Assembly (NCBI RefSeq): GCF_026672275.1 | Contig: NZ_JANQCD010000016.1 | Span: 46,638-110,637 of the forward strand | Reading direction: 5' to 3' | Origin: Marinifilum sp. D737 | GTDB taxonomy: Bacteria > Bacteroidota > Bacteroidia > Bacteroidales > Marinifilaceae | DNA: 64,000 nt | Shown here: positions 26,006-36,073 of the stretch, piece by piece | Layout of the letters: each line of letters opens with the position of its first letter | How positions within the stretch are numbered: position 1 is the stretch's first letter | Made by a program: the position numbers and the translations under genes | Notes under the pieces: model-generated | Told to the model about the DNA's origin: nothing | The model's database searches: none | The model's input: the letters and a program-made list of their open reading frames with translations, nothing else

Positions 26006-28270
26006 TTACTTGTTCTGTTTTCTGATTAAATTCAGTGCACTTCCTGCTTTAAACCACTCAATTTGCACATTATTGTATGAGTGATTTGCTACAATACTGT
26101 CACTTGTTCCATCTTCATGTGTTACAACAAGTGTTAATGGTGTTCCAGGAGTAAAATCAGTTAAACCGATAATATCAATTTGATCTTTTTCCTGAATTTT
26201 ATCGTAATCCGCTTTATCAGCAAATGTAAGTGCCAGAACTCCTTGTTTTTTCAAATTGGTTTCATGAATCCGAGCAAACGAACGCACAATAACGGCTTTA
26301 ACACCCAAATGACGCGGCTCCATTGCAGCATGTTCTCTTGATGATCCTTCACCATAGTTTTCATCCCCAACTACGATTGAACCTACTCCTTGTGCTTTTA
26401 ACGCTCTAGCTGTAGCAGGAACTTCATCATAAGAACCACTAACCGGATTAAAAATGGAATTGGTCTCTTCGTTAAAGTAATTAACAGCTCCAATCAGCAT
26501 ATTGTTCGAAATGTTATCCAAATGCCCGCGGAATCTTAACCACGGTCCTGCCATAGAAATGTGGTCTGTTGTACATTTTCCTTTGGCCTTGATCAACAGG
26601 CTTAATCCTTTGTAATCTGAACCATCCCATTCTCCAAAAGGAGCTAACAATTGCAAACGCTCCGAATCTTCTTTCACATCCACAACTACTTCCGAACCAT
26701 TTGCCTGAGGAGCCAGATAACCTGAATCCTTCATATCAAATCCATTTGGTGGAAATTCTAGTCCTGTTGGTTCATCAAGCTTCACCTCTACTCCATCTTC
26801 ATTAACAAGAGTATCAGTCATTGGATTGAAACACAAATCTCCTGCAATAGCCATAGCCGTCACCAATTCAGGCGAAGCTACAAAGCCATGTGTATTTGGA
26901 TTCCCATCATTACGCTTGGCAAAATTTCTATTGAAAGAAGTAATGATTGAGTTCTTTCTTGTCGGATCGTCGGTATGACGTTTCCATTGCCCAATACAAG
27001 GTCCACATGCATTGGCCATGATCACACCTCCAATATCTTCAAACTCTTTCAGGATTCCATCTCGCTCTGTAGTGTATCTCACCAGTTCCGAACCAGGAGT
27101 TACCACAAACTCAGCCTTCACTTTCAGATTCTTATCCTTAGCCTGTTTTGCAAGTGATGCAGCCCTCGATAAATCTTCGTAAGATGAGTTCGTACAAGAT
27201 CCGATCAAACCAACCTCCAAAGTTTGAGGATAATCATTCTCCTTAACGGCTTTGGCAAAAGATGACAGATCGTGGGCCAAATCAGGAGTAAACGGACCAT
27301 TAATATATGGCTCTATCTCTGAAAGATTTATTTCAATTAGCTGATCGTAGTATTTTTCAGGATTTTGGTACACTTCTTCATCAGAACGCAAGTGCTCCAT
27401 TACTACATCCGCCAAATCTGCAACTTGTTCACGACCTGTGTGACGCAAATAGTTGCTCATATTCTGATCGTAACCAAAAATAGAAGTCGTTGCACCAATT
27501 TCAGCACCCATGTTACAAATGGTTCCTTTACCTGTACACGACATGGCATCGGCACCCTCTCCAAAATACTCTACAATTGCACCAGTACCACCTTTTACGG
27601 TAAGAATACCAGCTACTTTTAATATTACATCTTTAGGAGAAACCCATCCGCTTAATTTACCTGTAAGTTTTACTCCAATTAATTTTGGCATTTTTAATTC
27701 CCAAGGCATTCCTGCCATTACATCTACAGCATCGGCTCCGCCAACACCAATGGCTACCATACCCAAACCACCTGCATTTACAGTGTGCGAATCGGTACCA
27801 ATCATCATACCTCCCGGAAATGCATAGTTTTCCAAAACTACCTGGTGAATAATACCAGCTCCTGGTTTCCAAAAGCCAATACCATATTTATTAGATACAG
27901 ATTCCAAAAAGTTATATACTTCATTGTTTTGATCCTTAGCGTCAGCCAAATCTTTTTCAGCTCCTATTGATGCCTGAATCAAATGATCACAATGCACTGT
28001 AGATGGAACCGCTACTTTAGCCTTACCTGCATTCATAAATTGAAGCAAAGCCATTTGAGCTGTAGCATCCTGCATTGCAACTCTATCCGGAGCAAAATTT
28101 ACGTAATCTACTCCTCTTTCAAATTTTTCACCTTTTTCTTCAACAGATAAATGTGAATACAATACTTTTTCACTTAAGGTTAGTGGTTTGCCTAGAACAT
28201 TTCTGGCTTTATTCACCCTTTCGGGCATCTTCTCGTAAACAGATTTTATCAATTCAAAATCAAATAGCAT
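26006..28270 (-). CDS. acn: Aconitate hydratase, mitochondrial-like type
   Basis: The 754-residue 4Fe-4S enzyme isomerises citrate to isocitrate. Cluster cysteines are in [13 protein letters not shown] and [11 protein letters not shown]. Other signatures are [20 protein letters not shown] and the swivel-domain [15 protein letters not shown] with [14 protein letters not shown]. Length (about 750) and motifs match the mitochondrial aconitase branch. It is first in the acn-gltA operon. A 16-bp palindrome lies upstream at 28477. Confidence 0.95.
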   Translation of the reverse strand: MLFDFELIKSVYEKMPERVNKARNVLGKPLTLSEKVLYSHLSVEEKGEKFERGVDYVNFAPDRVAMQDATAQMALLQFMNAGKAKVAVPSTVHCDHLIQASIGAEKDLADAKDQNNEVYNFLESVSNKYGIGFWKPGAGIIHQVVLENYAFPGGMMIGTDSHTVNAGGLGMVAIGVGGADAVDVMAGMPWELKMPKLIGVKLTGKLSGWVSPKDVILKVAGILTVKGGTGAIVEYFGEGADAMSCTGKGTICNMGAEIGATTSIFGYDQNMSNYLRHTGREQVADLADVVMEHLRSDEEVYQNPEKYYDQLIEINLSEIEPYINGPFTPDLAHDLSSFAKAVKENDYPQTLEVGLIGSCTNSSYEDLSRAASLAKQAKDKNLKVKAEFVVTPGSELVRYTTERDGILKEFEDIGGVIMANACGPCIGQWKRHTDDPTRKNSIITSFNRNFAKRNDGNPNTHGFVASPELVTAMAIAGDLCFNPMTDTLVNEDGVEVKLDEPTGLEFPPNGFDMKDSGYLAPQANGSEVVVDVKEDSERLQLLAPFGEWDGSDYKGLSLLIKAKGKCTTDHISMAGPWLRFRGHLDNISNNMLIGAVNYFNEETNSIFNPVSGSYDEVPATARALKAQGVGSIVVGDENYGEGSSREHAAMEPRHLGVKAVIVRSFARIHETNLKKQGVLALTFADKADYDKIQEKDQIDIIGLTDFTPGTPLTLVVTHEDGTSDSIVANHSYNNVQIEWFKAGSALNLIRKQNK

Positions 28271-28476
28271 GTCTAGTGAATTTTTGATTAATTTTTAATT
28301 CAAATTTTGGTCTTTCAGCATTTAACAATCGAAAATCCCAGAATGCGAATCAATCTTTTCGGATTTCCCGATCTTTTTATGTGTATTTTTGACACATATC
28401 CGCAAATGCTGATATTTCTAAATCTCAATATTTTAGCCTTACCTAAGATTCATAAACGAGTGTTAAGTAAGATCAA

Positions 28477-28492
28477 ATTTAGATATCTAAAT
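28477..28492. promoter_or_regulatory. 16-bp perfect palindrome upstream of acn
   Basis: ATTTAGATATCTAAAT lies about 207 bp before the acn start, in the 365-bp gap 28271-28635. It has operator-like symmetry. The rest of the gap is AT-rich and I see no convincing gene in it. Confidence 0.35.
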
Positions 28493-28635
28493 ATAACAAA
28501 AACTTGGTATTTTAAAAAGATGAAGGTGAATTTCTTGTTTAAGAAAACTCAAAATTTACACCTTTGGCATAATTTTAGTATACCAAAAAAAATTCCCCCT
28601 AATAAATTTGATTTCAGGTTTGAATTTAAATTCCT

Positions 28636-29142
28636 TTAAAGAGATCTACCCTTTGTTCCGAATTCGACCACCTGAAGGTCTTTAATCTCTTTACCATCGA
28701 TTATAAATTTCACTAAAGTTTGCACCTTATGAAATCCCTGTAATCCTGCTGCTCCAGGATTAATGTGTAACAAGTTCAACTCCTTGTCGAATACAACTTT
28801 TAAAATGTGGGAATGTCCTGAAATAAAAAGTTGTGGCGGATTGCTAAAAATTTCCGGCTTCACATTTACATCATACCTTTTAGGATATCCTCCTATATGA
28901 GTCATCCATACATCCACATTCTCGCAAGTAAATCGATTATGCTTTGAATATTGCGAACGAACTTCCTGACCATCAATATTGCCATGAACTGCAACGAGAG
29001 GTGCGATTTGATCAAGAGCTTCTGCCGTTTCAATATTTCCAATATCTCCAGCATGCCAAATTTCATCACAATCACTCAAATGCTTTAATGCAACAGAATC
29101 AAGATGCCCATGCGTATCGGAAAGTAACCCAATTTGCTTCAT
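28636..29142 (-). CDS. YfcE/MJ0936-family metallophosphoesterase
   Basis: The 168-residue calcineurin-like phosphodiesterase has metal ligands in LLSDTHGHLD, IWHAGDIGN, AVHGNIDG and ISGHSHI. Small enzymes of this type hydrolyse phosphodiester bonds in vitro; the physiological substrate is not known. Length is typical. It is upstream of acn on the same strand, but 365 bp apart, so it is probably separate. Confidence 0.88.
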   Translation of the reverse strand: MKQIGLLSDTHGHLDSVALKHLSDCDEIWHAGDIGNIETAEALDQIAPLVAVHGNIDGQEVRSQYSKHNRFTCENVDVWMTHIGGYPKRYDVNVKPEIFSNPPQLFISGHSHILKVVFDKELNLLHINPGAAGLQGFHKVQTLVKFIIDGKEIKDLQVVEFGTKGRSL

Positions 29143-29253
29143 TTAAGTGTGTTTTGAATTTTGGAAGCGTGAAGATAAGAAAAAGATTCAATTTTTAACC
29201 AGTAATTAAAGTTTTAAACCAAATATATCGCATAAGTTGTCGGTATTAATTAC

Positions 29254-29261
29254 TACTTTTG
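29254..29261 (+). promoter_or_regulatory. -7 box for prfC
   Basis: TACTTTTG is a perfect TAnnTTTG match 36 nt before the ATG. The -33 element is not clear. Confidence 0.4.
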
Positions 29262-29296
29262 CATGCTAAATTTTGAAAGTAAATACAATTCTATAA

Positions 29297-30871
29297 ATGG
29301 GTTTCAAAGAAGAAATTAAAAGACGCCGTACGTTCGGAATTATTTCACACCCGGATGCCGGTAAAACTACACTAACCGAAAAATTACTTCTTTTTGGTGG
29401 TGCAATTCACGTTGCAGGTGCTGTAAAATCAAACAAGATTAAGAAAACTGCAACTTCTGACTTCATGGAAATTGAACGTCAGAGAGGTATTTCGGTTGCA
29501 ACATCGGTAATGGGATTCGAGTACAAAGGACATAAAATCAATATCCTTGATACTCCAGGTCACCAGGATTTTGCAGAAGATACCTACCGTACCTTAACTG
29601 CCTGCGATAGTGTAATTATTGTAATTGACGTTGCCAAAGGGGTTGAGGCACAAACCAGAAAGCTAATGAAGGTTTGTAGAATGCGTAAAACACCTGTGAT
29701 CGTATTCATTAACAAAATGGACCGCTTGGGTAAGGATGCTTTTGATTTGCTTGATGAAATTGAAAAAGAATTGCAATTGAGTGTAAATCCTTTGAGTTGG
29801 CCAATTAATATGGGCCCTGACTTTAAAGGTGTATACAATATCTATCACAAAAATTTAAGCTTGTTTACTCCTGCTACTCAAACTGTAGAAGAGAGTATCG
29901 AATTTGATGATATCTCCAATCCAAAATTGGAAGAATACATTGGAGAAGATGCAGAAGTGCTTCGCGAGGAATTGGATTTGGTATCGGGAGTTTATCCTGA
30001 ATTTGATGTTCAGGAGTATTTGGATGCTAAGATTGCTCCGGTATTCTTTGGATCAGCTTTGAACAATTTCGGTGTACGCGAATTATTGGATGTATTCATT
30101 AAAGTAGCTCCTTCTCCACTGCCATGTCAGACTGTTGAAAGAGTGATCGAACCTGAAGAAGAAAAGTTCTCTGGTTTTGTGTTTAAGATTCATGCCAATA
30201 TGGATCCGAATCACCGAGACAGAATTGCCTTTGTAAAGATTGTATCGGGAACCTTTAAAAGAAACAAACCATATCTGCATGTAAGAAATGGCAAAAAATT
30301 GAAGTTCTCGAGTCCAACAGCATTTATGGCCGAGAAAAAATCAATTGTCGAGGAAGCTTTCCCGGGCGATATCATAGGTTTGCACGATACCGGAAACTTC
30401 AAAATTGGTGATACCCTAACTGAAGGTGAAAAAATCAACTTTAAAGGAATTCCTAGTTTCTCTCCTGAGTTGTTCAAATACATCGAAAATGCCGATCCGA
30501 TGAAATCGAAGCAATTGGCAAAAGGGATTGACCAGTTAATGGATGAAGGGGTTGCTCAGTTGTTTGTTTCTCAGTTCAACGGAAGAAAAGTAATTGGAAC
30601 CGTTGGCGCGCTACAGTTCGAAGTAATCGAGTACCGTTTGCTACACGAATACAGTGCATCCTGTCGTTGGGAACCAATCATGCTTCACAAAGCATGTTGG
30701 ATTAAGACCGAGGATGAAGAACAATTAAAAGAATTCAAGAAGGCAAAATATCAATACATGGCAAAAGACAAGCACGGTAGAGATGTTTTCCTTGCAGATT
30801 CAGGATACATGCTTCAAATGGCACAATCAAATTATCCGAATCTTGAATTCCATTTTACATCAGAATTTTAA
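29297..30871 (+). CDS. prfC: Peptide chain release factor 3
   Basis: The 524-residue translational GTPase recycles RF1/RF2 from the ribosome. GTP-binding motifs are complete: [13 protein letters not shown] (G1), RGISVATSV (G2), DTPGHQDF (G3), NKMDR (G4). The C-terminal part with [19 protein letters not shown], then VAQLF and [12 protein letters not shown], is specific for RF3 rather than EF-G. Full length. The thioesterase gene follows after 12 bp. Confidence 0.96.
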   Translation: MGFKEEIKRRRTFGIISHPDAGKTTLTEKLLLFGGAIHVAGAVKSNKIKKTATSDFMEIERQRGISVATSVMGFEYKGHKINILDTPGHQDFAEDTYRTLTACDSVIIVIDVAKGVEAQTRKLMKVCRMRKTPVIVFINKMDRLGKDAFDLLDEIEKELQLSVNPLSWPINMGPDFKGVYNIYHKNLSLFTPATQTVEESIEFDDISNPKLEEYIGEDAEVLREELDLVSGVYPEFDVQEYLDAKIAPVFFGSALNNFGVRELLDVFIKVAPSPLPCQTVERVIEPEEEKFSGFVFKIHANMDPNHRDRIAFVKIVSGTFKRNKPYLHVRNGKKLKFSSPTAFMAEKKSIVEEAFPGDIIGLHDTGNFKIGDTLTEGEKINFKGIPSFSPELFKYIENADPMKSKQLAKGIDQLMDEGVAQLFVSQFNGRKVIGTVGALQFEVIEYRLLHEYSASCRWEPIMLHKACWIKTEDEEQLKEFKKAKYQYMAKDKHGRDVFLADSGYMLQMAQSNYPNLEFHFTSEF

Positions 30872-30883
30872 ATCAGACAGAAT

Positions 30884-31258
30884 ATGGCTTTAAAAGAAGG
30901 ATTAACTGCCACACAAGAAATGATTGTTGGCGAACAAAATACAGCAAAATATCACGGATCAGGTAAATTGGATGTTTATGCAACTCCTGCAATGGTTGCT
31001 TTTATGGAAGGAACTGCAGTAGCTTGTATCGACACTGATCTTGAAGAAGGAATGGATTCGGTTGGAATTCAAATTGACACCAAACACATCAAAGCCAGCA
31101 AGCTTGGTGCTAAAATTACTTGCACTGCAAAATTGGTAAAAGTGGATGGTAAAAAATTAAGTTTCGAAATTGAAGCAGCTGACGAAGATGGACCAATTGG
31201 TTCTGCTTTCCACGTTCGCTATATTATCGATCCTGTAAAATTCATGAGCAGATTGTAA
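30884..31258 (+). CDS. Hotdog-fold thioesterase (FlK-like)
   Basis: The 124-residue hotdog protein has the FlK-family pattern: GSGKLDVYATPAMVAFMEGTA in the active-site helix region and GTAVACID, then VGIQIDTKHIKAS and FHVRYIID. Related enzymes hydrolyse short acyl-CoA esters. The physiological substrate is unknown. It is 12 bp after prfC, so it probably shares its transcript, although the functions seem unrelated. Confidence 0.82.
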   Translation: MALKEGLTATQEMIVGEQNTAKYHGSGKLDVYATPAMVAFMEGTAVACIDTDLEEGMDSVGIQIDTKHIKASKLGAKITCTAKLVKVDGKKLSFEIEAADEDGPIGSAFHVRYIIDPVKFMSRL

Positions 31259-31283
31259 AATCACTTGATATGCAAAATACCAA

Positions 31284-31316
31284 TAAGCCCTGAAAGGAAA
31301 AATCTTTCAGGGCTTA
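31284..31316. terminator. Hairpin between convergent genes
   Basis: AAGCCCTGAAAG (31285-31296) pairs with CTTTCAGGGCTT (31304-31315), extended by one T-A pair. T-runs are weak on both sides. It probably serves both the thioesterase and the minus-strand DUF438 gene. Confidence 0.65.
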
Positions 31317-31344
31317 CTTGTTTGAAAAAATATCTGTTTTCGAT

Positions 31345-32586
31345 TTACTCCATCAGCCTCTTCTCTCCTTCCAAATTCTTAAGATCAGTTAAATCCTGAC
31401 TCACTTCGATACATCCTTTGTAGTTTCCTTCATCATCGCGCAAAGCGAAATATTGAATTAAAATAAACCTGCCTTGCATCTGAATCCAGAAGGGTTCACT
31501 ATCCTTTGCTCCCGATTTAAAGGCTTTCAACAGCTCATCTACTATGTGGACACTTTCAGGTGGATGACAGTTCTGAACTGTTCTGCCAATAATGGCCTTG
31601 GAACGGGTAAAGAACCGATCTTTAGGATTAGAAAAGAATCTCACTCTATCATTTTCATCAATCATGGTGATGTCAACAGGTAGATGATTCAGAAGCATCA
31701 TTGCCTGGTCCAAAGTCATTAAGCCTGTATCGAAATTCAGTAAGGTTTTGCCCAATTGTTTTGCATCTAGCTCTTTTCCTTCGAATGAAAATGACTTGGA
31801 TTTTTTACTTTTTTGATCAGGAGTGAAAACCGGCGAAGAGATAAAGCTAAAGCCTACTTCCAAACTTTGTTGGTTCATTTCATCCCATAAATCAGATGAT
31901 ACGGCATTCAATGCAACAGGGAATAGCAAATATTCTTCCCTGAAAATGATGGTATACTTTAAAAAGAACAGGTCTCCAATCAGTTTGTTAATCAATTTCA
32001 GCTCTGCTTGTTCGGCGGCAAGAGCTTGCAACAATTCCTTCCTAAGGCGTCTGATATCATCGTGAATGGACCACATCACCCCCAAGCATTTGTACTCCGG
32101 GTACAGGTTCTCAAAATATGGAAAGAAAATATTCTCTTTTCGTGAATAATGCTTTTCAAATTCCGCAAACTCTTCTATTCTTGAATGGATTTCTCCTAGA
32201 TCTTTCCTTAAATCATCTTCAGTTTCAGCTTTGTTAAACGATTTTACCAATGGTTTGATTTCCCCCAATCGTTTTTCCAACTCTCTATTTTCCTGCATCA
32301 AAATTCCCAGGAAATGATTTGAATCCACTTTGGGTTTTTCATGAGCAATAATAGCATTGTGAAAGACATTCAATGATTTATTGATCCCAATTTTTAAATC
32401 GTCCATAGGCAAATCTTCCTCAACCAACTTATGAACTACCTGAATGATATCGTTTGGACACAAATGATCTATTGCCTCCTGATGAGTTTCAATTAATTCT
32501 TTGCCATTTTTCCCTTTAATCAGATCCAGACAAAACTGGAATAATGAATCAATGCGGGCAGCATTGTTATTAATAAATTCTGACAT
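31345..32586 (-). CDS. DUF438 protein with hemerythrin and PAS domains
   Basis: The 413-residue soluble protein has an N-terminal DUF438 domain (about 1-80), a hemerythrin-like four-helix bundle (about 95-235, with HYSRKENIFFPYFE, WSIHDD and FREEYLLFP as HHE-like ligands), and a C-terminal PAS domain (about 290-410; HLPVDITMIDENDRVRFFS, KAIIGRTVQNCHPPESVH). No kinase or output domain follows. A di-iron oxygen or NO sensor role fits the domains but is inference. The ATG at 32586 is preferred over an upstream TTG at 32625, which adds 13 non-conserved residues. Confidence 0.85.
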   Translation of the reverse strand: MSEFINNNAARIDSLFQFCLDLIKGKNGKELIETHQEAIDHLCPNDIIQVVHKLVEEDLPMDDLKIGINKSLNVFHNAIIAHEKPKVDSNHFLGILMQENRELEKRLGEIKPLVKSFNKAETEDDLRKDLGEIHSRIEEFAEFEKHYSRKENIFFPYFENLYPEYKCLGVMWSIHDDIRRLRKELLQALAAEQAELKLINKLIGDLFFLKYTIIFREEYLLFPVALNAVSSDLWDEMNQQSLEVGFSFISSPVFTPDQKSKKSKSFSFEGKELDAKQLGKTLLNFDTGLMTLDQAMMLLNHLPVDITMIDENDRVRFFSNPKDRFFTRSKAIIGRTVQNCHPPESVHIVDELLKAFKSGAKDSEPFWIQMQGRFILIQYFALRDDEGNYKGCIEVSQDLTDLKNLEGEKRLME

Positions 32587-32654
32587 ATGTAATGCTTTAC
32601 AGTTTATCAGATTAAAATACAACAAATGCCATTCGCTTACAAACCCAAGCGATT

Positions 32655-33662
32655 CTACTTTAGATTATCCTTTCGTGCATAATGATTCATAAGGTATTTA
32701 ATTACCGATTTGGCATTGTCGGGATAGTTTAGTTTTGTAATTAAACCTTCTTCTTTGATCCATTCTCTTATTTTAGCCGGACCATCACCCTCCAAATCTG
32801 TTATAACAGGAATTCCCAATTCTCTTAATGCATGAGCATTACAGACTTGTTCAAATTGATTTTTCATGGGAATCACCGCAAGTTTCTTTCCCAGGTACAA
32901 ACTTTCGGCAGGTGTTTCAAAACCTGCACCACATAATACTCCGGCACAATCTTTCAGGCTCCGAATAAAAGCTTCACCATTCACCGGGTTGATGTCTACA
33001 TTAGCCGATCGATACTTTAACTTGCTATGCTTTGAGTAAACCACCCATTGAATATTTGGAAAATGAGATAATACCGAAATCAGTTTCTCATCAGAGTAAG
33101 CAGGTAAATAAACAAGATAATAGCCATTATTTTTAGGCTCCAATAACCTGATCTCTCTTCTGATTACAGGGGTGAACATGTTATGCCCGTATTCTTTAAA
33201 ATGAAAACTTACATTGTGATTGCATGGCGCATAATTTTTTAAAACCTGGAAAGCCAAAAATTCAATTTTCTCAGGCATTGGAGTACGAGAGTTCAACATG
33301 GCACTCTGATGACTCAATCCCAAACAAAAAACCTTTTTCAGTTTACAGGCCCAGGAAGTTACAGGTTCAAAATCACTGATTACCAAATCGTATTCCTCAA
33401 CAGGCAACGATTTGATATCTTTTAAAAATCGATAAACATTAAACTTTCGAATGGTTTTCCATATATCGATCCCACCATTCTTACCAAAGAAAAAGCCTAA
33501 ACCTTGTTTCTTAAATTTTATTGAATGATTAAATTCTAAATCATGGTGCAAACCTGAAATTAAAATATCAACCTCAGCTTCTTTTTTTAAATAAGGAATC
33601 AGTTCAATGGCTCTACTCAAATGGCCATTGCCTGTTCCTTGAATTCCATATAATATTTTCAT
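32655..33662 (-). CDS. GT28-like glycosyltransferase
   Basis: The 335-residue protein has a GT-B fold related to MurG and MGDG synthases. It opens with LYGIQGTGNGHLSRAIELI (glycine-rich acceptor loop GTGNGHLSR). The donor site is near LCGAGFETPAESLYLGKKLAVIP, about residues 240-262. Such proteins transfer a hexose from a UDP-sugar to a lipid or polymer. It lies 48 bp downstream of an LpxH-like phosphatase gene on the same strand, which suggests a shared role in envelope lipid or glycan metabolism. Confidence 0.8.
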   Translation of the reverse strand: MKILYGIQGTGNGHLSRAIELIPYLKKEAEVDILISGLHHDLEFNHSIKFKKQGLGFFFGKNGGIDIWKTIRKFNVYRFLKDIKSLPVEEYDLVISDFEPVTSWACKLKKVFCLGLSHQSAMLNSRTPMPEKIEFLAFQVLKNYAPCNHNVSFHFKEYGHNMFTPVIRREIRLLEPKNNGYYLVYLPAYSDEKLISVLSHFPNIQWVVYSKHSKLKYRSANVDINPVNGEAFIRSLKDCAGVLCGAGFETPAESLYLGKKLAVIPMKNQFEQVCNAHALRELGIPVITDLEGDGPAKIREWIKEEGLITKLNYPDNAKSVIKYLMNHYARKDNLK

Positions 33663-33710
33663 TAATTGTTCTTCATCAAAGCTTGTTCAGAAAAATGAGG
33701 ATAAAAATCA

Positions 33711-34574
33711 TCACGATGCAGCAGTTTTTTCTCCAGAGGTAAATTCTACCAGTAGTTCTTTAAATATCTTATTGCTATCATCCAATTGATAACTCTCCAG
33801 ATCGAGTTCCATGACTTTTGCATTCTGATCTTTATGGTATTCATAAATGCTCCATTCTCCTTTATGATACTCCAATGCACTTAAGCTTTCAATCCAATCT
33901 CCGGAATTTAAATACATGACAGATCCATTTTTGGAAGTAATCTCTTTATATTCCGGATGGTGAATGTGACCACAAAGAACGTAATCGTAGCCTTTGTTAA
34001 TTGCAATTTCCGCAGCTGTTTGTTCAAAACTATTGATGTACTTTACCGCAGATTTTACGCTGTTTTTTATTTTTCTTGATAAAGAAACTTTCTCTCGTCC
34101 CATTAACATAGCAAGATAATTCACCATGGAATTGATCATGATTAACAGATCATATCCAATGGAACCAAGCTTTGTTAGCCATTTTGCATACTGCATGGTA
34201 ACATCAAATACATCGCCATGAAACACCCACGCTTTTTTGCCATTTAGATTTAAAATCAGCTTGTTTACAATTTGCAACTTGCCCAGTGTAAATCCCTCAA
34301 ATTTCCTCAACAACTCATCGTGATTTCCGGTTACATAATACACTGGTACTCCCTTTGACAATAATGATGTGATGTGTTTGATGATACGCATATGTGACTT
34401 GGGCCAGTATCTCTTTTTAAATTGCCAGATATCTACAATATCACCATTCAATATTAATTTTTGGGGTTGGATGGAGTTTAGATATTTTAGCAGCTCATCT
34501 GCTCTACATCCGATAGTTCCCAAATGTATATCAGATAAAACTACAACTTCTACCTTTCGCTTATTTTTCGCCAT
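33711..34574 (-). CDS. LpxH-like UDP-2,3-diacylglucosamine diphosphatase
   Basis: The 287-residue metallophosphoesterase has SDIHLG, NGDIVDIWQFKKRYW, TGNHDE, FHGDVFD and CGHIHHPE motifs, in the order and spacing of LpxH-type enzymes. These cleave the pyrophosphate of UDP-2,3-diacylglucosamine in lipid A synthesis. It is longer than E. coli LpxH (about 240 residues), as is common in Bacteroidota. I see no other lipid A gene nearby; the pairing with a GT28-like transferase leaves room for a different lipid substrate. Confidence 0.78.
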   Translation of the reverse strand: MAKNKRKVEVVVLSDIHLGTIGCRADELLKYLNSIQPQKLILNGDIVDIWQFKKRYWPKSHMRIIKHITSLLSKGVPVYYVTGNHDELLRKFEGFTLGKLQIVNKLILNLNGKKAWVFHGDVFDVTMQYAKWLTKLGSIGYDLLIMINSMVNYLAMLMGREKVSLSRKIKNSVKSAVKYINSFEQTAAEIAINKGYDYVLCGHIHHPEYKEITSKNGSVMYLNSGDWIESLSALEYHKGEWSIYEYHKDQNAKVMELDLESYQLDDSNKIFKELLVEFTSGEKTAAS

Positions 34575-34597
34575 ATATTCAACTACTTGATTATAGG

Positions 34598-34605
34598 CAA
34601 ATGTA
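34598..34605 (-). promoter_or_regulatory. -7 box upstream of the LpxH-like gene
   Basis: CAAATGTA on the plus strand reads TACATTTG on the minus strand, a perfect -7 match 24 nt before the start codon. It lies in the 314-bp divergent gap 34575-34888, in which I see nothing else. Confidence 0.35.
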
Positions 34606-34888
34606 AATCGCTCTTGTTAAGTTAATTGACGAAAAACATTACAAAATGGTAAAGAATAAAGTATTATGAGTTAAGAAAAGGTGTGATATAAGCTTAATAA
34701 TTGGCACAAAAATTAACATTTATGGATCTTCATCGCAGAAAACCTCTTATTTTTCATTATGAGTCACCAGCATTAAGTTTTGGCCAGATATTTGCTTCTT
34801 CATGCATAAAAATTTAAGAAACCATAAACTCAAATCACCGTAGTATTCATTTTAAATTTATTTTTACGACATTAAAAATCCCACACAT

Positions 34889-36037
34889 ATGAGAAAACTA
34901 TTACACTACATTGTATTATCAAGCCTTGTTGTTTTAACGGCATGCAGTTCCGGAGAAAAAGCATTGCAACATGGAAACTATTTTGCAGCCGTAAGCAAAT
35001 CGGTTGATCGATTAAGATCAAATCCTGATAAAGTAAAAGCCCAGGAAACCTTACTTTCAAGCTACCCGCTGGCAGTACAATGGTACGAAAGAGAAATTAA
35101 CAATTTACAGGCTTCTGCTGATCCTTTTAAAAACACCAAATCTGTGGATAAATACCAGTTGCTAAATCGCATGTATAACGATATCAACAGATGCCCGGCA
35201 GCCATTCGTTTGATTCCAAATCCTAAATCATACCAGTATGAATTGGAACAGGCAAAGCTAAATGCTGCACCTGAATGTTACCAGGCTGGCTTAAATGCTT
35301 TGGCAAAAGGTGGCCGACAAGATGGAATCAATGCCTACAACCACTTCCAAAAAGCCAATGGTTTTGTTCCCAATTACAAGGATGTTCAAATTAAACTTGA
35401 GGAAGCTGAATACATGGCAACCCTAAAAGTAATTATTGAACACATCCCTGTGAATTCTCAAAAATACAAGTTAAGCTCTGAGTTTTTCCAGGACCAGGTA
35501 ACACAATATCTTTTCCACAATATCAAAAGAAGATTTGTACGCTTTTACACTCCTAAACAAGCTGAACTTGAAAAGCTTGAATATCCGGACCATATTATTT
35601 CAATGGGATTTGAAGATTTTGTTGTTGGAGAAACTCATGACACAAATTACGAGAAGGAAGCCATTAGTGCAGATAGTGTTGAGGTAGGTAGTACAACCCT
35701 TAAAAACGGAGATAAAATAAAAGTCTATAATAAAGTAAAGGCAAAGCTTCACATTCACAAAAGAGAAGTTATTTCCAAAGGTTTACTATCCCTTAAGGTA
35801 ATTGAATTTGGCAATCAAAAAATTATCAATGACAAAAGATTTGGCGGCCAATTCATTTGGTTTCATGAGTGGGGACACTTTAATGGCGATGAGAGAGCAT
35901 TAAGCAAGGAAGAGCTTGAAATTTGTGAACATGAACCAATTCTTCCTCCTCCACATCAGGATTTGTTTGTTGAGTTTACCAAACCCATTTACAAAGATTT
36001 AACCGAAGAGTTACGAAGGTTTTATAACAGATATTAA
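34889..36037 (+). CDS. Lipoprotein of unknown function
   Basis: The 382-residue protein has a type II signal peptide with lipobox VLTAC (Cys19), followed by SSGEKALQHGNYFAAVSKS, an opening like a TPR unit. Helical repeat-like sequence continues to about residue 190. A beta-rich C-terminal domain (about 205-380) contains KLHIHKREVISKGLLSLKVIE and GGQFIWFHEWGHFNGDE. The HEWGH string looks like a metal-site motif (HExxH) on the surface, HE-W-G-H, so a zincin-like activity is conceivable but untested. Family unknown. It is followed by a bidirectional terminator shared with sigZ. Confidence 0.6.
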   Translation: MRKLLHYIVLSSLVVLTACSSGEKALQHGNYFAAVSKSVDRLRSNPDKVKAQETLLSSYPLAVQWYEREINNLQASADPFKNTKSVDKYQLLNRMYNDINRCPAAIRLIPNPKSYQYELEQAKLNAAPECYQAGLNALAKGGRQDGINAYNHFQKANGFVPNYKDVQIKLEEAEYMATLKVIIEHIPVNSQKYKLSSEFFQDQVTQYLFHNIKRRFVRFYTPKQAELEKLEYPDHIISMGFEDFVVGETHDTNYEKEAISADSVEVGSTTLKNGDKIKVYNKVKAKLHIHKREVISKGLLSLKVIEFGNQKIINDKRFGGQFIWFHEWGHFNGDERALSKEELEICEHEPILPPPHQDLFVEFTKPIYKDLTEELRRFYNRY

Positions 36038-36042
36038 TAATC

Positions 36043-36073
36043 AAAAGCCATTAGTTCCTTGCTAATGGCTTTT
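36043..36073. terminator. Bidirectional terminator between lipoprotein and sigZ
   Basis: AAAAGCCATTAG (36043-36054) pairs perfectly with CTAATGGCTTTT (36062-36073). A T-rich tail lies on the plus side. The right arm overlaps the sigZ stop codon. Confidence 0.8.

Noticed and set aside
28307..28639. 110-codon plus-strand frame in the acn upstream gap
   Set aside because: It starts with TTG, is extremely AT-rich, has no domain and covers the palindrome and leader region of acn.
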